From positions 949,501 to 1,013,500 of the forward strand of contig OX352322.1 of assembly GCA_947090765.1 (NCBI GenBank): a DNA stretch of 64,000 nt, in the 5' to 3' direction. This stretch comes from Pseudomonas sp. MM223. Its GTDB lineage: Bacteria; Pseudomonadota; Gammaproteobacteria; Pseudomonadales; Pseudomonadaceae. Shown here in pieces: positions 35,243-44,755 of this stretch. How positions within the stretch are numbered: position 1 is the first letter of the stretch; each line of letters starts with the position of its first letter. The notes under the pieces were generated by a model that was given only the letters and a program-made list of their open reading frames with translations, was not told where the DNA came from and ran no database searches. Made by a program: the position numbers and the translations under genes.

Positions 35243-35677
35243 TCAGTCCTTACGGCCTGAGCTAGCCCTATACAGCTGTTGTTTGCTCTCCTCGCTGATC
35301 CCCGTCAGGATGCCGCAGGCATTGATCTCCCGACCCTCGTTGCAACTCGCCCTCAGTGAAACGAGTTGTTGCTCAAGCGCTTGCAGAGCAGTTATCTGCG
35401 ACCGCACATGAGAGATGTGGTCATCGAGCATGGCGTTGACGGCGGTACAGGGCTGGCGAGGGTCGTCCTGATAGCTCTGTAGCTCGCGAATCTCTGTCAG
35501 TGACAGGTCCAGAATTCGGCAGCGGCGGATAAAGGCAAGCCACTCGCCATGCTTCTCGGTATAGACACGGTAACCATTCTCCTGCCGTTCTGGCGGCGGC
35601 AACAGGCCCTGCTGCTCATAGAAGCGGATCGTCTGCGTGTCGATACCCGCTATCTGGGCTAACTGACCAATGCGCAT
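35243..35677 (-). CDS. cadR: Cd(II)/Pb(II)-responsive MerR-family regulator
   Basis: The 144-aa protein has the MerR winged helix (MRIGQLAQIAGIDTQTIRFYEQQGLLPPPERQENGYRVY), a dimerisation helix, and the three cysteines of the CadR/PbrR group: C77 (RQPC), C112 (RASC) and C121 (INAC). It twists a long-spacer promoter when cadmium or lead binds. Its target is the divergent promoter at 35,710. The family call is secure; Cd versus Pb preference is not readable. Confidence 0.93.
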   Translation of the reverse strand: MRIGQLAQIAGIDTQTIRFYEQQGLLPPPERQENGYRVYTEKHGEWLAFIRRCRILDLSLTEIRELQSYQDDPRQPCTAVNAMLDDHISHVRSQITALQALEQQLVSLRASCNEGREINACGILTGISEESKQQLYRASSGRKD

Positions 35678-35709
35678 CAGGCTTACTCCTCAACGGATCA
35701 TCTGTCCCA

Positions 35710-35740
35710 TTGACCTTATAGTAGCTATATAGTTTTTAAT
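35710..35740 (+). promoter_or_regulatory. MerR-type promoter with overlong spacer
   Basis: The -35 TTGACC (35,710-35,715) and -10 TTTAAT (35,735-35,740) are 19 bp apart, longer than the normal 17. The dyad TATAGTAGCTATA lies in the spacer. This is the standard MerR-family operator, reading toward the CDF gene. Confidence 0.8.
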
Positions 35741-35775
35741 ACTAGCAATCTATGTTGGTTAACTGGAGCCGTATC

Positions 35776-36672
35776 GTGAGTAAAGCCTGTGGTGGCCCAT
35801 GTAGCTGCGATGCAACGCCTGCAGCGGATACCGATATGCCGGTCTCCTCCGAAGCGTCAGGGGAATGGGTCAGCGTGTATGCTGTGCCGAAGATGGATTG
35901 TCCCTCAGAAGAACGGATGATCCGCTTGGCGCTGAACGGCTTTGATGAGATTCGAACGCTGTCCTTCGACTTGTCGAACCGCCGATTGGAGGTCGTGCAT
36001 GACGGCGAGGCTGAGCCCATTACCGCGAAACTGGCGACCTTGGGGCTAGGCGCCTCTCTTCAGGAAACCGTCATTGCCGACCCAGAGACGATCAAGGCCG
36101 CTGAGAGCTCGGCAGTCTCTGCTACGCAGGAGTCAGGCACTCTGCGCGTGTTGCTCGGTATCAATGCGATCATGTTCGTGGTGGAAATGACTGCTGGCCT
36201 GATCGCCCAGTCTACCGGCCTGATCGCTGATTCCCTGGATATGTTTGCCGATGCAGCCGTCTATGGCCTGGCTCTCTATGCCGTAGGGCGCAGTGCGAAA
36301 ATGCAGGTACGTGCCGCGCATCTGGCAGGGGTACTGCAACTGATTTTGGCTATCGGCGTACTCGTCGAGGTGGTGCGACGCTTTGTTTTCGGTAGTGAGC
36401 CTGAATCGCTGATGATGATGGCGATCGCCTTCGTCGCGTTGATCGCCAATACCGGTTGCCTGCTGTTGATATCCAAGCACCGCGAAGGCGGCGCGCATAT
36501 GAAGGCAAGCTGGATATTCTCGGCCAATGATGTGGTGATCAACATGGGCGTCATCGCCGCCGGTGCCTTGGTCGCCTGGACGGGGTCCAGCTACCCTGAC
36601 CTGATTATCGGTACCATCGTGGGCCTGATCGTCCTCAACGGCGCTCGGCGCATCCTGGCGCTCAAGGGGTGA
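35776..36672 (+). CDS. Cation diffusion facilitator with N-terminal metal-binding segment
   Basis: The 298-aa protein (GTG start, SKACGGPCSCD, with GGAG ahead) has a cysteine-rich leader, an HMA-like segment VYAVPKMDCPSEERMIRLAL, and then a five- or six-helix CDF core with the metal site in LIADSLDMFADAAVYGLAL and WIFSANDVVINMG. It should export Cd2+, Zn2+ or Pb2+ from the cytoplasm by proton exchange. It is the first gene after the CadR promoter. An upstream ATG (35,752) overlaps the promoter tail and lacks a ribosome site. Confidence 0.88.
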   Translation: MSKACGGPCSCDATPAADTDMPVSSEASGEWVSVYAVPKMDCPSEERMIRLALNGFDEIRTLSFDLSNRRLEVVHDGEAEPITAKLATLGLGASLQETVIADPETIKAAESSAVSATQESGTLRVLLGINAIMFVVEMTAGLIAQSTGLIADSLDMFADAAVYGLALYAVGRSAKMQVRAAHLAGVLQLILAIGVLVEVVRRFVFGSEPESLMMMAIAFVALIANTGCLLLISKHREGGAHMKASWIFSANDVVINMGVIAAGALVAWTGSSYPDLIIGTIVGLIVLNGARRILALKG

Positions 36673-36814
36673 GGCTGCACGGTACGCAGCTATCGATGCC
36701 TGGGACACTTGATCGAAGTGGCTGTACAAGCGCGCTAGGCCTGAACGACAGCATATAGCGCGAAGGCTCGGAGCCAGCAAGGTAGCGTATCTAGGAATCA
36801 ACCAAGGAAGGAAG

Positions 36815-37576
36815 ATGATGGATAGTATCTGGCTGGTACTCGGCCTGGCGCTGTTGCCCGCCTTAGGCAATTTTAGTGGTGGGCTCGCTGCGGAGGCCTC
36901 CCGAACTACCGGGCGCCGTCTCAATTACGCCCTTCACGGCGCTGCCGGCCTCGTCATTGCGGTGGTGGCGGTTGAAATCATGCCGCGCGTGCTAGAGAAC
37001 CTCTCAGCCTGGGTAATCGCCCTCGCTTTCGCGCTGGGCGGCATTGCTTACGTAGGTATCGAGAAGCTCGTTGAGAGTCTCCAGAAGCGACAAGGCCAGC
37101 AGGGAGAAGGCGGTCAGACGAGTGTCTGGATGATCTATATCGCCGTATCCATCGACCTGTTCAGCGATGGCCTCCTGATCGGGGCGGGGTCGGCGGTCTC
37201 ACCGTCGGTCGCGATAATCCTGGCGGCGGGTCAGGTTCTCGCCGATGTTCCTGAGGGCTTTGCGACGATCGCCACCATGAAAGATAAAGGAATCCCTCGT
37301 AGCAAGCGGATACTGCTCTCTGCTTCCTTCGCGATTCCTGTGCTCTCGGCAGCCGTCTTTGCTTACTTCGTACTCAGGAACCAGCCGGAGGCATTTAAGC
37401 TAGCGGCACTGACGTTCACGGCAGGCCTTCTCACGGTCGCTGCCATCGAAGATATGGTCTCCGAGGCTCACGAGAGCGGTGACGATACGCACATCTCACC
37501 GCTGGCTTTCATAGGCGGCTTCGTCCTGTTCGTTCTGGTATCAGCGGGCTTGGAAGGGGTGGTATCGCAAAGCTAA
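36815..37576 (+). CDS. ZIP-family metal transporter
   Basis: The 253-aa protein has eight hydrophobic segments and the ZIP signature in helices 4 and 5: SIDLFSDGLLIGAGSAVSPSVAIILAAGQVLADVPEGFATIATM, with conserved D/E ligands. ZIP proteins move divalent metals toward the cytoplasm. In a resistance cluster it may export in reverse or supply zinc. Two adjacent ATGs (36,815 and 36,818) follow AAGGAAGG. It is 142 bp after the CDF gene on the same strand. Confidence 0.85.
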   Translation: MMDSIWLVLGLALLPALGNFSGGLAAEASRTTGRRLNYALHGAAGLVIAVVAVEIMPRVLENLSAWVIALAFALGGIAYVGIEKLVESLQKRQGQQGEGGQTSVWMIYIAVSIDLFSDGLLIGAGSAVSPSVAIILAAGQVLADVPEGFATIATMKDKGIPRSKRILLSASFAIPVLSAAVFAYFVLRNQPEAFKLAALTFTAGLLTVAAIEDMVSEAHESGDDTHISPLAFIGGFVLFVLVSAGLEGVVSQS

Positions 37577-37732
37577 CGTACTGCTCCCCAACACAGCCAC
37601 TGTCGTGCTGGCCGAATACGAAGCAGCTCCCAGCTTACGGCGCACCTAGTCGAGTCCAGAAACATTCACTTTGCCACCCTGGCCAGCCGGCCGAATGAAT
37701 TGACGCAGCTTGATTAAGCGGAGCAAGAAAGC

Positions 37733-39310
37733 ATGAGCCACAGGGTTGATCCTGGATTCGGAGGCGAGAGAGCATTGGGTGATAAGTGCGCGCTACCCTC
37801 TAGCCTATACACGGGCGTGCGCTATAAGCCGCTTCTGACAGGGGGGATGGCTCTACTTGCTGGAGGCGCCATGCCGCTTGCCTTTGCCCCTGTGGGCTGG
37901 GCATGGCTTGCGGTGATCGCTCTGGCAACATTTTTTGTCCTGACCGCGCAGTCTTCAAGGCGTCAGGCGCTGTGGTCGGCCTACCTCTTTGGCCTTGGCT
38001 ACTTCGGCGTGGGTGTCTCCTGGGTCTTTATCAGCATTAGCCAGTACGGCAATGGCCCCGTGGTGGCGGTGTTAGTCACGGCGGCCTTTGTCTCGCTGCT
38101 CGCCCTCTTTCCATGGGGCGTCGCGTACCTCGTGCGCTGCCTGCGCCCTGAGATGGATGCAATGGCACTCTGGCTAGGGCTACCTGCGGCATGGGTGCTG
38201 AGTGAATGGATGCGCACCTGGTTCTTGACCGGCTTTCCCTGGCTCTTCATTGGCTACAGCCAGACCGACACCACACTTGCCACTATCGCTCCCGTCTTTG
38301 GCGTGCTTGGCGTGAGTTTACTGGTGGCACTTCTCGCTGGCGGGCTTGCCTGGGTTGTCCAGGGGCCAAGCCTGCGCCGTGCTGCGGTAGTCGGTGCCGT
38401 GTTAGTCGCTACCCTCGCCGGCTTGCAACTGCTGGATCGTGAATGGACGCAGCCAGCCGCTGACCCGATCGATGTCGTCCTCTTGCAAGGAAACATCGCG
38501 CAAGACAAGAAATGGGACCCGAGATACCGGGACATCACACTTGAGCGCTATCAGGCGCTTACCGCGCAGCATCTCGGAGCCGATATCGTGATCTGGCCAG
38601 AAGCGGCAATCCCGATGCGGCATGACCAGGCCAAAGCATATCTTGCTGAGCTTGAGGCGTTAGCCGATCAGGCAGGCACATCGTTAATGATTGGCGTCCC
38701 GGTACGCGAGGCGGAGGGCCGTACCTACAACGCCGTGGTAAGCCTCTCCGATCCCTCAGGCTTCTACTACAAACGCCACCTGGTGCCCTTCGGTGAATAT
38801 GTTCCGTTTCGGGATCTTTTGGGGTCGGCCCTCGACGTGCTCGGGGCGCCCATGTCCGACTTCACACCGGGACGGGAAGCGCACGTCCTGAATGCAGCAG
38901 GGGTGCCCGTAGGGGCACTCATCTGCTACGAGGCGGTCTTTGGTGCCGAAGTCACTGAGCTTCTGCCCGAAGCGCAGTTACTGGTGAATGTCAGCAACGA
39001 TGCCTGGTTCGGCAGCTCGCTCGGCCCCCTCCAGCATTTCCAGATGGCACGCATGCGTGCCATCGAAACCGGACGTGACCTTCTTCGAGCCACGAACACC
39101 GGTATCACAGCAGCCATCAATCATGAGGGCAAAGTGCTCAAGCGTGCTCCGCAGTTCGAAGTGGCCACCCTCAGCGCCGAAGTGACACCGCGAACTGGCG
39201 CGCCCCCTTATGTGCGCTGGCGGGATTGGCCTGTCCTTGGCCTGACCGCACTCGGACTCGGCCTGCTCCTGCTCCGTCGAATTCGTCGGCATCATCGGTT
39301 GGGTACATGA
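37733..39310 (+). CDS. lnt: Apolipoprotein N-acyltransferase (accessory copy)
   Basis: The 525-aa protein has six N-terminal membrane helices and the nitrilase-like periplasmic domain with the catalytic triad: E in DIVIWPEAAIPM, K in FYYKRHLVPFGEYVPF, C in GALICYEAVF. It adds the third acyl chain to lipoproteins in the inner membrane. Being in a cad-type metal cluster next to lspA, it is an additional copy rather than the housekeeping one, which in Pseudomonas lies elsewhere. The length is normal. Confidence 0.92.
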   Translation: MSHRVDPGFGGERALGDKCALPSSLYTGVRYKPLLTGGMALLAGGAMPLAFAPVGWAWLAVIALATFFVLTAQSSRRQALWSAYLFGLGYFGVGVSWVFISISQYGNGPVVAVLVTAAFVSLLALFPWGVAYLVRCLRPEMDAMALWLGLPAAWVLSEWMRTWFLTGFPWLFIGYSQTDTTLATIAPVFGVLGVSLLVALLAGGLAWVVQGPSLRRAAVVGAVLVATLAGLQLLDREWTQPAADPIDVVLLQGNIAQDKKWDPRYRDITLERYQALTAQHLGADIVIWPEAAIPMRHDQAKAYLAELEALADQAGTSLMIGVPVREAEGRTYNAVVSLSDPSGFYYKRHLVPFGEYVPFRDLLGSALDVLGAPMSDFTPGREAHVLNAAGVPVGALICYEAVFGAEVTELLPEAQLLVNVSNDAWFGSSLGPLQHFQMARMRAIETGRDLLRATNTGITAAINHEGKVLKRAPQFEVATLSAEVTPRTGAPPYVRWRDWPVLGLTALGLGLLLLRRIRRHHRLGT

Positions 39311-39363
39311 CGCTTGTTATTTAGCAGCGAGCAAATTCTAGATTGGGTCAGGAGGAAGGGGAT

Positions 39364-39885
39364 ATGTCTACTTATGGCAGTCGGCTCGCAGAGAAAGCCC
39401 ACGAGCCGGGAAAGGCGATGCGCTGGCTGTGGCTCTCGCTCCTGTTACTGTTTGTCGATCAGGCGAGCAAGTACCTTGCCAGCACCATGCTAGCGCATGG
39501 TGAAAGCGTGCCTGCCGCACCCTTCTTCAATTGGGTCCACCGCCACAATACGGGGGCGGCCTTCAGCTTTCTCGCGGATGTCGGCGGTTGGCAGCAGCCG
39601 CTTTTCATCGGACTGGCCCTGGTTATCTCGATATTACTGGTGTACTGGCTTTGGCGTTCACCACGCGTACTGAGTTATCGGCTCGCCCTCAGTGCGATCC
39701 TCGGCGGCGCGTTGGGCAATGTCGCAGATCGCTTGCGGTTAGGCTACGTAGAGGATTTTCTCGATTTTCACTATGCCCAGTGGCACTGGCCATCGTTCAA
39801 CCTAGCGGACGTATGGATCTTCCTCGGTGTCGCCCTCTTTATTTGGGCGGAAATACGACATCAACCAGGCAGCCGCCGCCGCTGA
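39364..39885 (+). CDS. lspA: Signal peptidase II (accessory copy)
   Basis: The 173-aa protein has four membrane helices and both catalytic aspartate motifs of LspA: GGALGNVADRLRLGYVEDFLDFH and FNLADVWIFLGVALF. The conserved VDQASKYLAS is near the N-terminus. It cleaves lipoprotein signals. It starts after AGGAAGGGG and follows lnt by 53 bp. The C-terminus is short, and IS-derived sequence begins soon after, but the gene looks whole. Confidence 0.92.
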   Translation: MSTYGSRLAEKAHEPGKAMRWLWLSLLLLFVDQASKYLASTMLAHGESVPAAPFFNWVHRHNTGAAFSFLADVGGWQQPLFIGLALVISILLVYWLWRSPRVLSYRLALSAILGGALGNVADRLRLGYVEDFLDFHYAQWHWPSFNLADVWIFLGVALFIWAEIRHQPGSRRR

Positions 39886-39989
39886 ATCGCCTAGCGTCTT
39901 CGCTATCGCATGCTTGACTTCCGGAATAGGCGCGTCCTGGGCCTTGATAAGGCGGCACGCCTTCATGAGCCAGCTGTACGTTCCTGATG

Positions 39990-40823
39990 CACGACTGCTG
40001 CCAAGGGCTCTGCTGCATCCTAACCAATCTGGAAGAGCGCACCCTGCTGGACCTGCTACCCGGTCGTCAGCAAGAGAGGGTGACAAGACGCCTCATGAGC
40101 ATGGCCAACCGCCACCAGGTCGAGATCGTCAGCATGGACATGTGGAAGCCCTACCGCCGCGCCTTCCAGACGGTGCTGCCACAGGCCCGTATCGTGGTCG
40201 ATAAGTTCCACGTCGTGCGCATGGCCAACGAGGCCTTAGAGAAGATCCGCAAAGGCCTAAGGAAGGAGTTGAAGCCCAATCAGCGCCGGACCCTCAAAGG
40301 TGACCGGAAAATCCTGCTGAAGCGCGCTCACGACGTTTCAGACCGCGAACGGCTCATCATGGAGACCTGGACAGGAGCATTCCCCCCTGCTCTTGGCGGC
40401 TTACGAGCACAAGGAGCGCTTCTACCATATCTGGGACTGTACCAATCGGCGTGGTGCCGAACAGGCTCTCGCCACCTGGATTGACAACATCCCTCAGGGG
40501 CAGAAGGAGGTTTGGAAGGATCTCGTCAGCGCCGTCAGTGGCTGGCGTGAAGAGATGCTGACCTACTTTGAGACCGACATCCCGATCACCAACGCTTTCA
40601 CGTAGTCGATAAACCGCCTAGCCAAGGACAAAAACCGTGATGGCCGGGGCTATTCGTTCGAGGTAATGCGAGCCCGGATGCTCTATACCACCAAGCACAA
40701 GAAGAAGGCGCCACAAGTCAAGGAATCCCCGTTTCTGGGCAGAGCCACCATGACCTACAACATGGGACTCCCCGAGCCTGAGAAGAACTTCGGTGTCGAT
40801 CTATCAACCTTCTGGAAGGACTA
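39990..40823 (+). pseudogene. ISL3-family transposase remnant
   Basis: The catalytic part is visible: VEIVSMDMWKPYRRAFQTVLPQARIVVDKFHVVRMAN, then ETWTGAFP, LLAAYEHKERFYHIWD, and the C-terminal GYSFEVMRARMLYT...TFWKD. The N-terminal zinc and HTH region is missing. An extra C in the C6 run at 40,382-40,387 shifts the frame, and a TAG at about 40,604 interrupts FT*SINRLAKDKNRD. An IS5-family copy sits exactly at the end of its stop codon. The 100 bp before it (39,886-39,989) hold no recognisable gene. Confidence 0.8.
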
Positions 40824-40824
40824 A

Positions 40825-42016
40825 GGAAGGTCTGAAGTAGCCCTGTATTTCCGGTCGACTTCAGCCCTCGCTGCTTTTGAAAGCGGGCCGTCGATCAAAT
40901 TCGACCAGGTAACCCGCTCAGTTCTCCGTTTTTGGCCGCCGCGAGCACCTCGCAGCAGCCATTTTCCGCATTACAGGTGCACCTTTCCTGCGGTAGTCAG
41001 CAAATGTCGGCGCGCCATCCATAGGTTCGACAGCGCGAACAGCGTCACCAGCTGAGCGGTGTTCTTGGCCAGGCCACGGAAGCGCACCTTCACGTAACCG
41101 AACTGGCGCTTGATCACTCGAAACGGGTGCTCGACCTTCGCTCGCACTTGTGCCTTGGCCTTCTCGATCTTGCGCTTGGCTTTGTACAGGGCGCTGCGTT
41201 TATCGAGCTTCTTGTAGGTGCTGCGGCGTGCTGCGACCTGCCAGATCACTTCGCGGCCAGCATGTTCGGGGCGCTTTTCGACGCCGGTGTAGCCGGCATC
41301 GGCGCAGACGACGTTCTCGTCACCGTGCAGCAGTTTGTCGACCTGGGTGATATCCGCCACGTTGGCTGCCGTGCCTACCACGCTGTGTACCAGCCCCGAC
41401 TCATCATCCACGCCGATGTGCGCCTTCATGCCAAAGTAATACTGGTTCCCTTTCTTGCTCTGGTGCATTTCCGGGTCGCGCTTGCCGTCCTGGTTCTTGG
41501 TCGAGCTGGGCGCGTGGATCAGTGTGGCATCGACGATAGTGCCCTGGCGCAGCGACAGGCCGCGATCCCCCAGGTAGCCATTGATTACGCCGAGGATGCC
41601 GGCTGCCAGCTCATGTTTCTCCAGCAAGCGACGGAACTTGAGGATGGTGGTTTCGTCGGGAATACGCTCGAGGCTCAGCCCGGCGAACTGACGCAGGATG
41701 GTCGTCTCGTAGAGCGCTTCTTCCATGGCCGGGTCGCTGTAGCCGAACCAGTTCTGCATCAGATGGATACGTAACATGGCCATCAGCGGATAGGCTGGAC
41801 GACCACCTTCACCCTTTGGGTAGTGTGGCTCGATCAGGGCAATCAATCCCTTCCACGGCACCACCTGATCCATCTCGATCAGGAACAATTCCTTACGGGT
41901 CTGCTTGCGCTTGCCGGCGTACTCGGCGTCGGCGAAGGTCATCTGCTTCATGGAAAAACTCGGCTGGCGGGATCGGCGTATTTCACCAGATTCAGGAAGT
42001 CTTTTTCAGACCTTCC
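40825..42016 (-). mobile_element. IS5-family insertion sequence, copy 1 (1192 bp)
   Basis: Ends are GGAAGGTCTGAAGTA at the left and, inverted, GGAAGGTCTGAAAAA at the right. The 4-bp target duplication CTAA flanks it (40,821-40,824 and 42,017-42,020), matching the YTAR preference of the IS5 subgroup. It carries one transposase gene. It is inserted in the tail of the ISL3 remnant. An apparently identical copy in the same orientation lies at 47,297-48,488. Confidence 0.95.
40971..41951 (-). CDS. IS5-family transposase, copy 1
   Basis: The 326-aa DDE transposase has an N-terminal DUF772 domain (YPLMAMLRIHLMQNWFGYSDPAMEEALYE). The catalytic residues are D in GTIVDATLIHAPSS, D in VVCADAGYTGVEKR and E in VRAKVEHPFRVIKRQFGY. 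It cuts and joins the IS ends. It is intact and same in sequence as the second copy, so both may be active or one recently duplicated. Confidence 0.95.
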   Translation of the reverse strand: MKQMTFADAEYAGKRKQTRKELFLIEMDQVVPWKGLIALIEPHYPKGEGGRPAYPLMAMLRIHLMQNWFGYSDPAMEEALYETTILRQFAGLSLERIPDETTILKFRRLLEKHELAAGILGVINGYLGDRGLSLRQGTIVDATLIHAPSSTKNQDGKRDPEMHQSKKGNQYYFGMKAHIGVDDESGLVHSVVGTAANVADITQVDKLLHGDENVVCADAGYTGVEKRPEHAGREVIWQVAARRSTYKKLDKRSALYKAKRKIEKAKAQVRAKVEHPFRVIKRQFGYVKVRFRGLAKNTAQLVTLFALSNLWMARRHLLTTAGKVHL

Positions 42017-42084
42017 CTAAGGGTTGGATGGGGCTGGAAGGCCCATCAACCACTTAATCCGGATACCCGAAAGAAATAGCAACC

Positions 42085-42099
42085 TGACAGAACTGTAAT
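42085..42099 (+). promoter_or_regulatory. cop box inside an inverted repeat
   Basis: TGACAGAACTGTAAT lies 105 bp upstream of the small PtrA-like gene. It is embedded in a larger dyad: GCAACCTGA (42,079-42,087) and TCAGGTTGC (42,107-42,115). Confidence 0.65.
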
Positions 42100-42204
42100 G
42101 TTCGGCTCAGGTTGCTGACAGGCCCTCTTAGTTAACGTGACATCGAGCCTAAAGCTCGGCCTCTGCAGTTGCAGGGACCACTTAACTTACGAGGAATACC
42201 CAAA

Positions 42205-42411
42205 ATGAAATCGATCAAAGCTCTGCTTGTAGTTACTGCTCTGAGCATCTCCAGCTTGGCAATGGCTGAAGGTGGTGCTGACCGAACCTTCGCGCGCATG
42301 GAGCAGGCACGCCAGACGTCTCTGGAGGCCTACCGGGTGGCCCAGCAGCAGAAAGTTGAGGCTCCTGTAGCCAGCAGTCCAACCGAGCAAGCAGAGCACA
42401 CCAACTGCTGA
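42205..42411 (+). CDS. PtrA-type small secreted protein, short form
   Basis: The 68-aa protein consists of a signal peptide (MKSIKALLVVTALSISSLAMA), the PtrA module AEGGADRTFARMEQARQTSLEAYR, and a short tail QKVEAPVASSPTEQAEHTNC. It is near the length of P. aeruginosa PtrA, which is induced by copper and adds to tolerance. The start follows ACGAGGAATAC. It leads the copA gene block, with cop boxes before and after it. Confidence 0.82.
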   Translation: MKSIKALLVVTALSISSLAMAEGGADRTFARMEQARQTSLEAYRVAQQQKVEAPVASSPTEQAEHTNC

Positions 42412-42422
42412 AGTCATCTACC

Positions 42423-42437
42423 TTACAGAAATGTAAT
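42423..42437 (+). promoter_or_regulatory. cop box of copA
   Basis: TTACAGAAATGTAAT is the best match in the window to the P. syringae-type cop box. It begins 12 bp after the PtrA-like stop codon and lies 168 bp upstream of copA. Confidence 0.8.
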
Positions 42438-42604
42438 CACCCGGATGGTTGGGATATGGCAGTTTCATACTGCTCATCGTCGGTAAGGCTTGTGCAATGC
42501 ACCGACGTGGAAAGTTGAGGGGTAAATCCCCGACATTGAAGCAGCCATGAACCCGAGACCGGGCACACCATCACCGGCTCATTTGACGGATTGGACAAAA
42601 CGGC

Positions 42605-44428
42605 ATGCAAAGCAAAACCACAAGGCGCACCTTCGTCAAAGGCCTGGCAGCCACCGGTATTATCGGCGGACTTGGCCTGTGGCGCACGCCGGTCTGGGCG
42701 GTGAACAGCCCCGGCCAGCCCAACGTACTGACTGGTAACGAATTCGACCTATTCATCGGTGAAACCCCGGTGAACATCACCGGCGCAGCGCGTACCGCCA
42801 TGACGATCAATGGCTCGCTGCCCGGCCCGATCCTGCGCTGGCGGGAGGGCGAGACCGTGACGTTGCGCGTACGCAACCGCCTCAAGGAGGACACGTCCAT
42901 TCACTGGCACGGCATTATCCTGCCGGCGAACATGGATGGCGTTCCGGGCCTGAGCTTCCATGGAATCGCGCCTGATGGCATGTATGAGTACAAGTTCAAG
43001 GTCAATCAGAATGGTACCTACTGGTATCACAGCCACTCGGGGCTCCAGGAGCAAGTTGGGGTATACGGCGCGCTGGTCATCGATGCCAAAGAGCCCGAAC
43101 CCTTCAGTTACGACCGCGACTACGTCGTGCTGCTGAGCGACTGGACCGATGAAAACCCATCTCGGGTTCTGGCCAAGCTGAAGAAGCAATCGGACTACTA
43201 CAACCAGCACAAGCGAACCGTGGGCGACTTCATCGATGACGTGAGCGAGATGGGGTGGTCCGCTGCGGTAGCCGATCGCAAGATGTGGGCCGAGATGAAG
43301 ATGAGCCCGACGGATCTCGCTGACGTCAGTGGCTACACCTACACCTACCTGATGAATGGCCAGGCACCTGATGGCAACTGGACCGGCATATTCAAACCAG
43401 GCGAAAAGATCCGCCTGCGGTTCATTAATGCCTCGGCTATGACCTATTTCGATGTGCGCATCCCCGGACTGAAGATGACTGTGGTTGCGGCCGATGGTCT
43501 GCACGTCAAACCGGTCAGCGTCGACGAGTTCCGTATCGCCGTGGCCGAGACCTACGACGTGATCATCGAACCAGACAGCGAACAGGCCTATACCGTGTTT
43601 GCCCAATCCATGGACCGCACTGGCTATGCGCGCGGCACCCTTGCTGTACAGGAGGGGTTGAGTGCACCAGTACCCAGCCCCGACCCGCGTCCGCTGATTG
43701 CCATGGGCGACATGGGTATGGATCACGGCAGCATGGGCGGTATGGATCACGGGAACATGGCCGGAATGGACCACGGCAGTATGGCGGGCATGGATCATGG
43801 GAGCATGCAGGGTGGCATGGCCGGCATGGATCACAGCCAGATGGCTGGAATGGATCATTCGGGCATGGCAGGCATGGCAGGCATGGCAGGCATGGCAGGT
43901 GCCATGCAGGCACACCCAGCCTCAGAGACCAACAACCCGCTGGTCGATATGCAAACCATGACACCAACGCATAAGTTGGACGACCCAGGTATTGGTTTGC
44001 GAGACAACGGCCGACGCGTCCTCACGTACTCTGACCTGCGCAGCACCTTCCTCGACCCGGATGGTCGCGAACCAAGTCGCACCATCGAGCTGCACCTTAC
44101 CGGGCACATGGAGAAATTCTCCTGGTCCTTCGATGGCATCAAGTTCTCTGACGCCGAGCCTCTGCGCCTCAAGTACGGCGAGCGTGTTCGCATCACGCTG
44201 GTCAACGACACCATGATGACTCATCCGATCCATCTTCATGGCATGTGGAGCGACCTGGAGGATGCGAACGGCAATTTCCTGGTGCGTAAACACACCATCG
44301 ACATGCCGCCAGGTTCCAAGCGCAGCTATCGAGTGACTGCCGATGCGTTGGGTCGTTGGGCCTATCACTGCCACCTGTTGCTCCACATGGAAATGGGCAT
44401 GTTCCGTGAAGTTCGTGTGGATGAGTAA
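42605..44428 (+). CDS. copA: Periplasmic multicopper oxidase CopA
   Basis: The 607-aa protein has a twin-arginine signal ([22 protein letters not shown], cleavage near WA at 32) and three cupredoxin domains. The copper ligands are H100-W-H102 in SIHWHGI, WYHSH (140-144), HPIHLHG and the final [13 protein letters not shown] methionine-rich stretch (about 365-440) has repeated MDHGxMxG units. It oxidises Cu(I) and binds copper in the periplasm. It lies first in a block with a Met-rich protein, copB, cytochrome c and DUF411. A cop box precedes it. Confidence 0.97.
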   Translation: MQSKTTRRTFVKGLAATGIIGGLGLWRTPVWAVNSPGQPNVLTGNEFDLFIGETPVNITGAARTAMTINGSLPGPILRWREGETVTLRVRNRLKEDTSIHWHGIILPANMDGVPGLSFHGIAPDGMYEYKFKVNQNGTYWYHSHSGLQEQVGVYGALVIDAKEPEPFSYDRDYVVLLSDWTDENPSRVLAKLKKQSDYYNQHKRTVGDFIDDVSEMGWSAAVADRKMWAEMKMSPTDLADVSGYTYTYLMNGQAPDGNWTGIFKPGEKIRLRFINASAMTYFDVRIPGLKMTVVAADGLHVKPVSVDEFRIAVAETYDVIIEPDSEQAYTVFAQSMDRTGYARGTLAVQEGLSAPVPSPDPRPLIAMGDMGMDHGSMGGMDHGNMAGMDHGSMAGMDHGSMQGGMAGMDHSQMAGMDHSGMAGMAGMAGMAGAMQAHPASETNNPLVDMQTMTPTHKLDDPGIGLRDNGRRVLTYSDLRSTFLDPDGREPSRTIELHLTGHMEKFSWSFDGIKFSDAEPLRLKYGERVRITLVNDTMMTHPIHLHGMWSDLEDANGNFLVRKHTIDMPPGSKRSYRVTADALGRWAYHCHLLLHMEMGMFREVRVDE

Positions 44429-44440
44429 AGGAGATTTCTG

Positions 44441-44755
44441 ATGAGCACTTTTATGAAGCGAAATGCCCTGGCTGGCAGCGCAGTCATGTTCAGCCTATTG
44501 GCTGCCCTGCACGCACCGGTTTCGTTGGCAGGTGAGGGGCACAGTGAGCACGAACAACATGCTGCCGAGTCGGCTGTGCCCAAGACCGCCAGTGGCAATC
44601 ACGCAGATCAGTCGAAGGATAAGGCGGCTGGCCAGCATATGGATCATGGCGCCATGGATCACGGAGACATGAAGCATGACGGCATGAATCACGAAAACAT
44701 GATGGATAAGCATGGCGGCACCGAAGCCGAAGCAGGTTCGAACCATGACCACTAG
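44441..44755 (+). CDS. Small periplasmic Met/His-rich copper-binding protein
   Basis: The 104-aa protein has a signal peptide (cleavage near LAG, residue 31), then low-complexity sequence full of copper-site words: HSEHEQHAAE, QHMDHGAMDHGDMKHDGMNHENMMDKHGG, ending in NHDH. No fold is expected. It probably buffers copper for CopA or CopB. The start follows AAAGGAG, 12 bp after copA, and it overlaps copB by 11 bp, so the three are translated as a coupled set. Confidence 0.82.
   Translation: MSTFMKRNALAGSAVMFSLLAALHAPVSLAGEGHSEHEQHAAESAVPKTASGNHADQSKDKAAGQHMDHGAMDHGDMKHDGMNHENMMDKHGGTEAEAGSNHDH

Noticed and set aside
39802..40086. 94-codon minus-strand frame across the lspA/ISL3 junction
   Set aside because: Part of it (YSWLMKACRLIKAQDAPIPEVKHAIAK) looks protein-like, but it spans two unrelated fragments and has no start.
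43563..43967. Cysteine/proline-rich minus-strand frame opposite copA
   Set aside because: It is the reverse reading of the MDHGxM repeat region and has no start signal.
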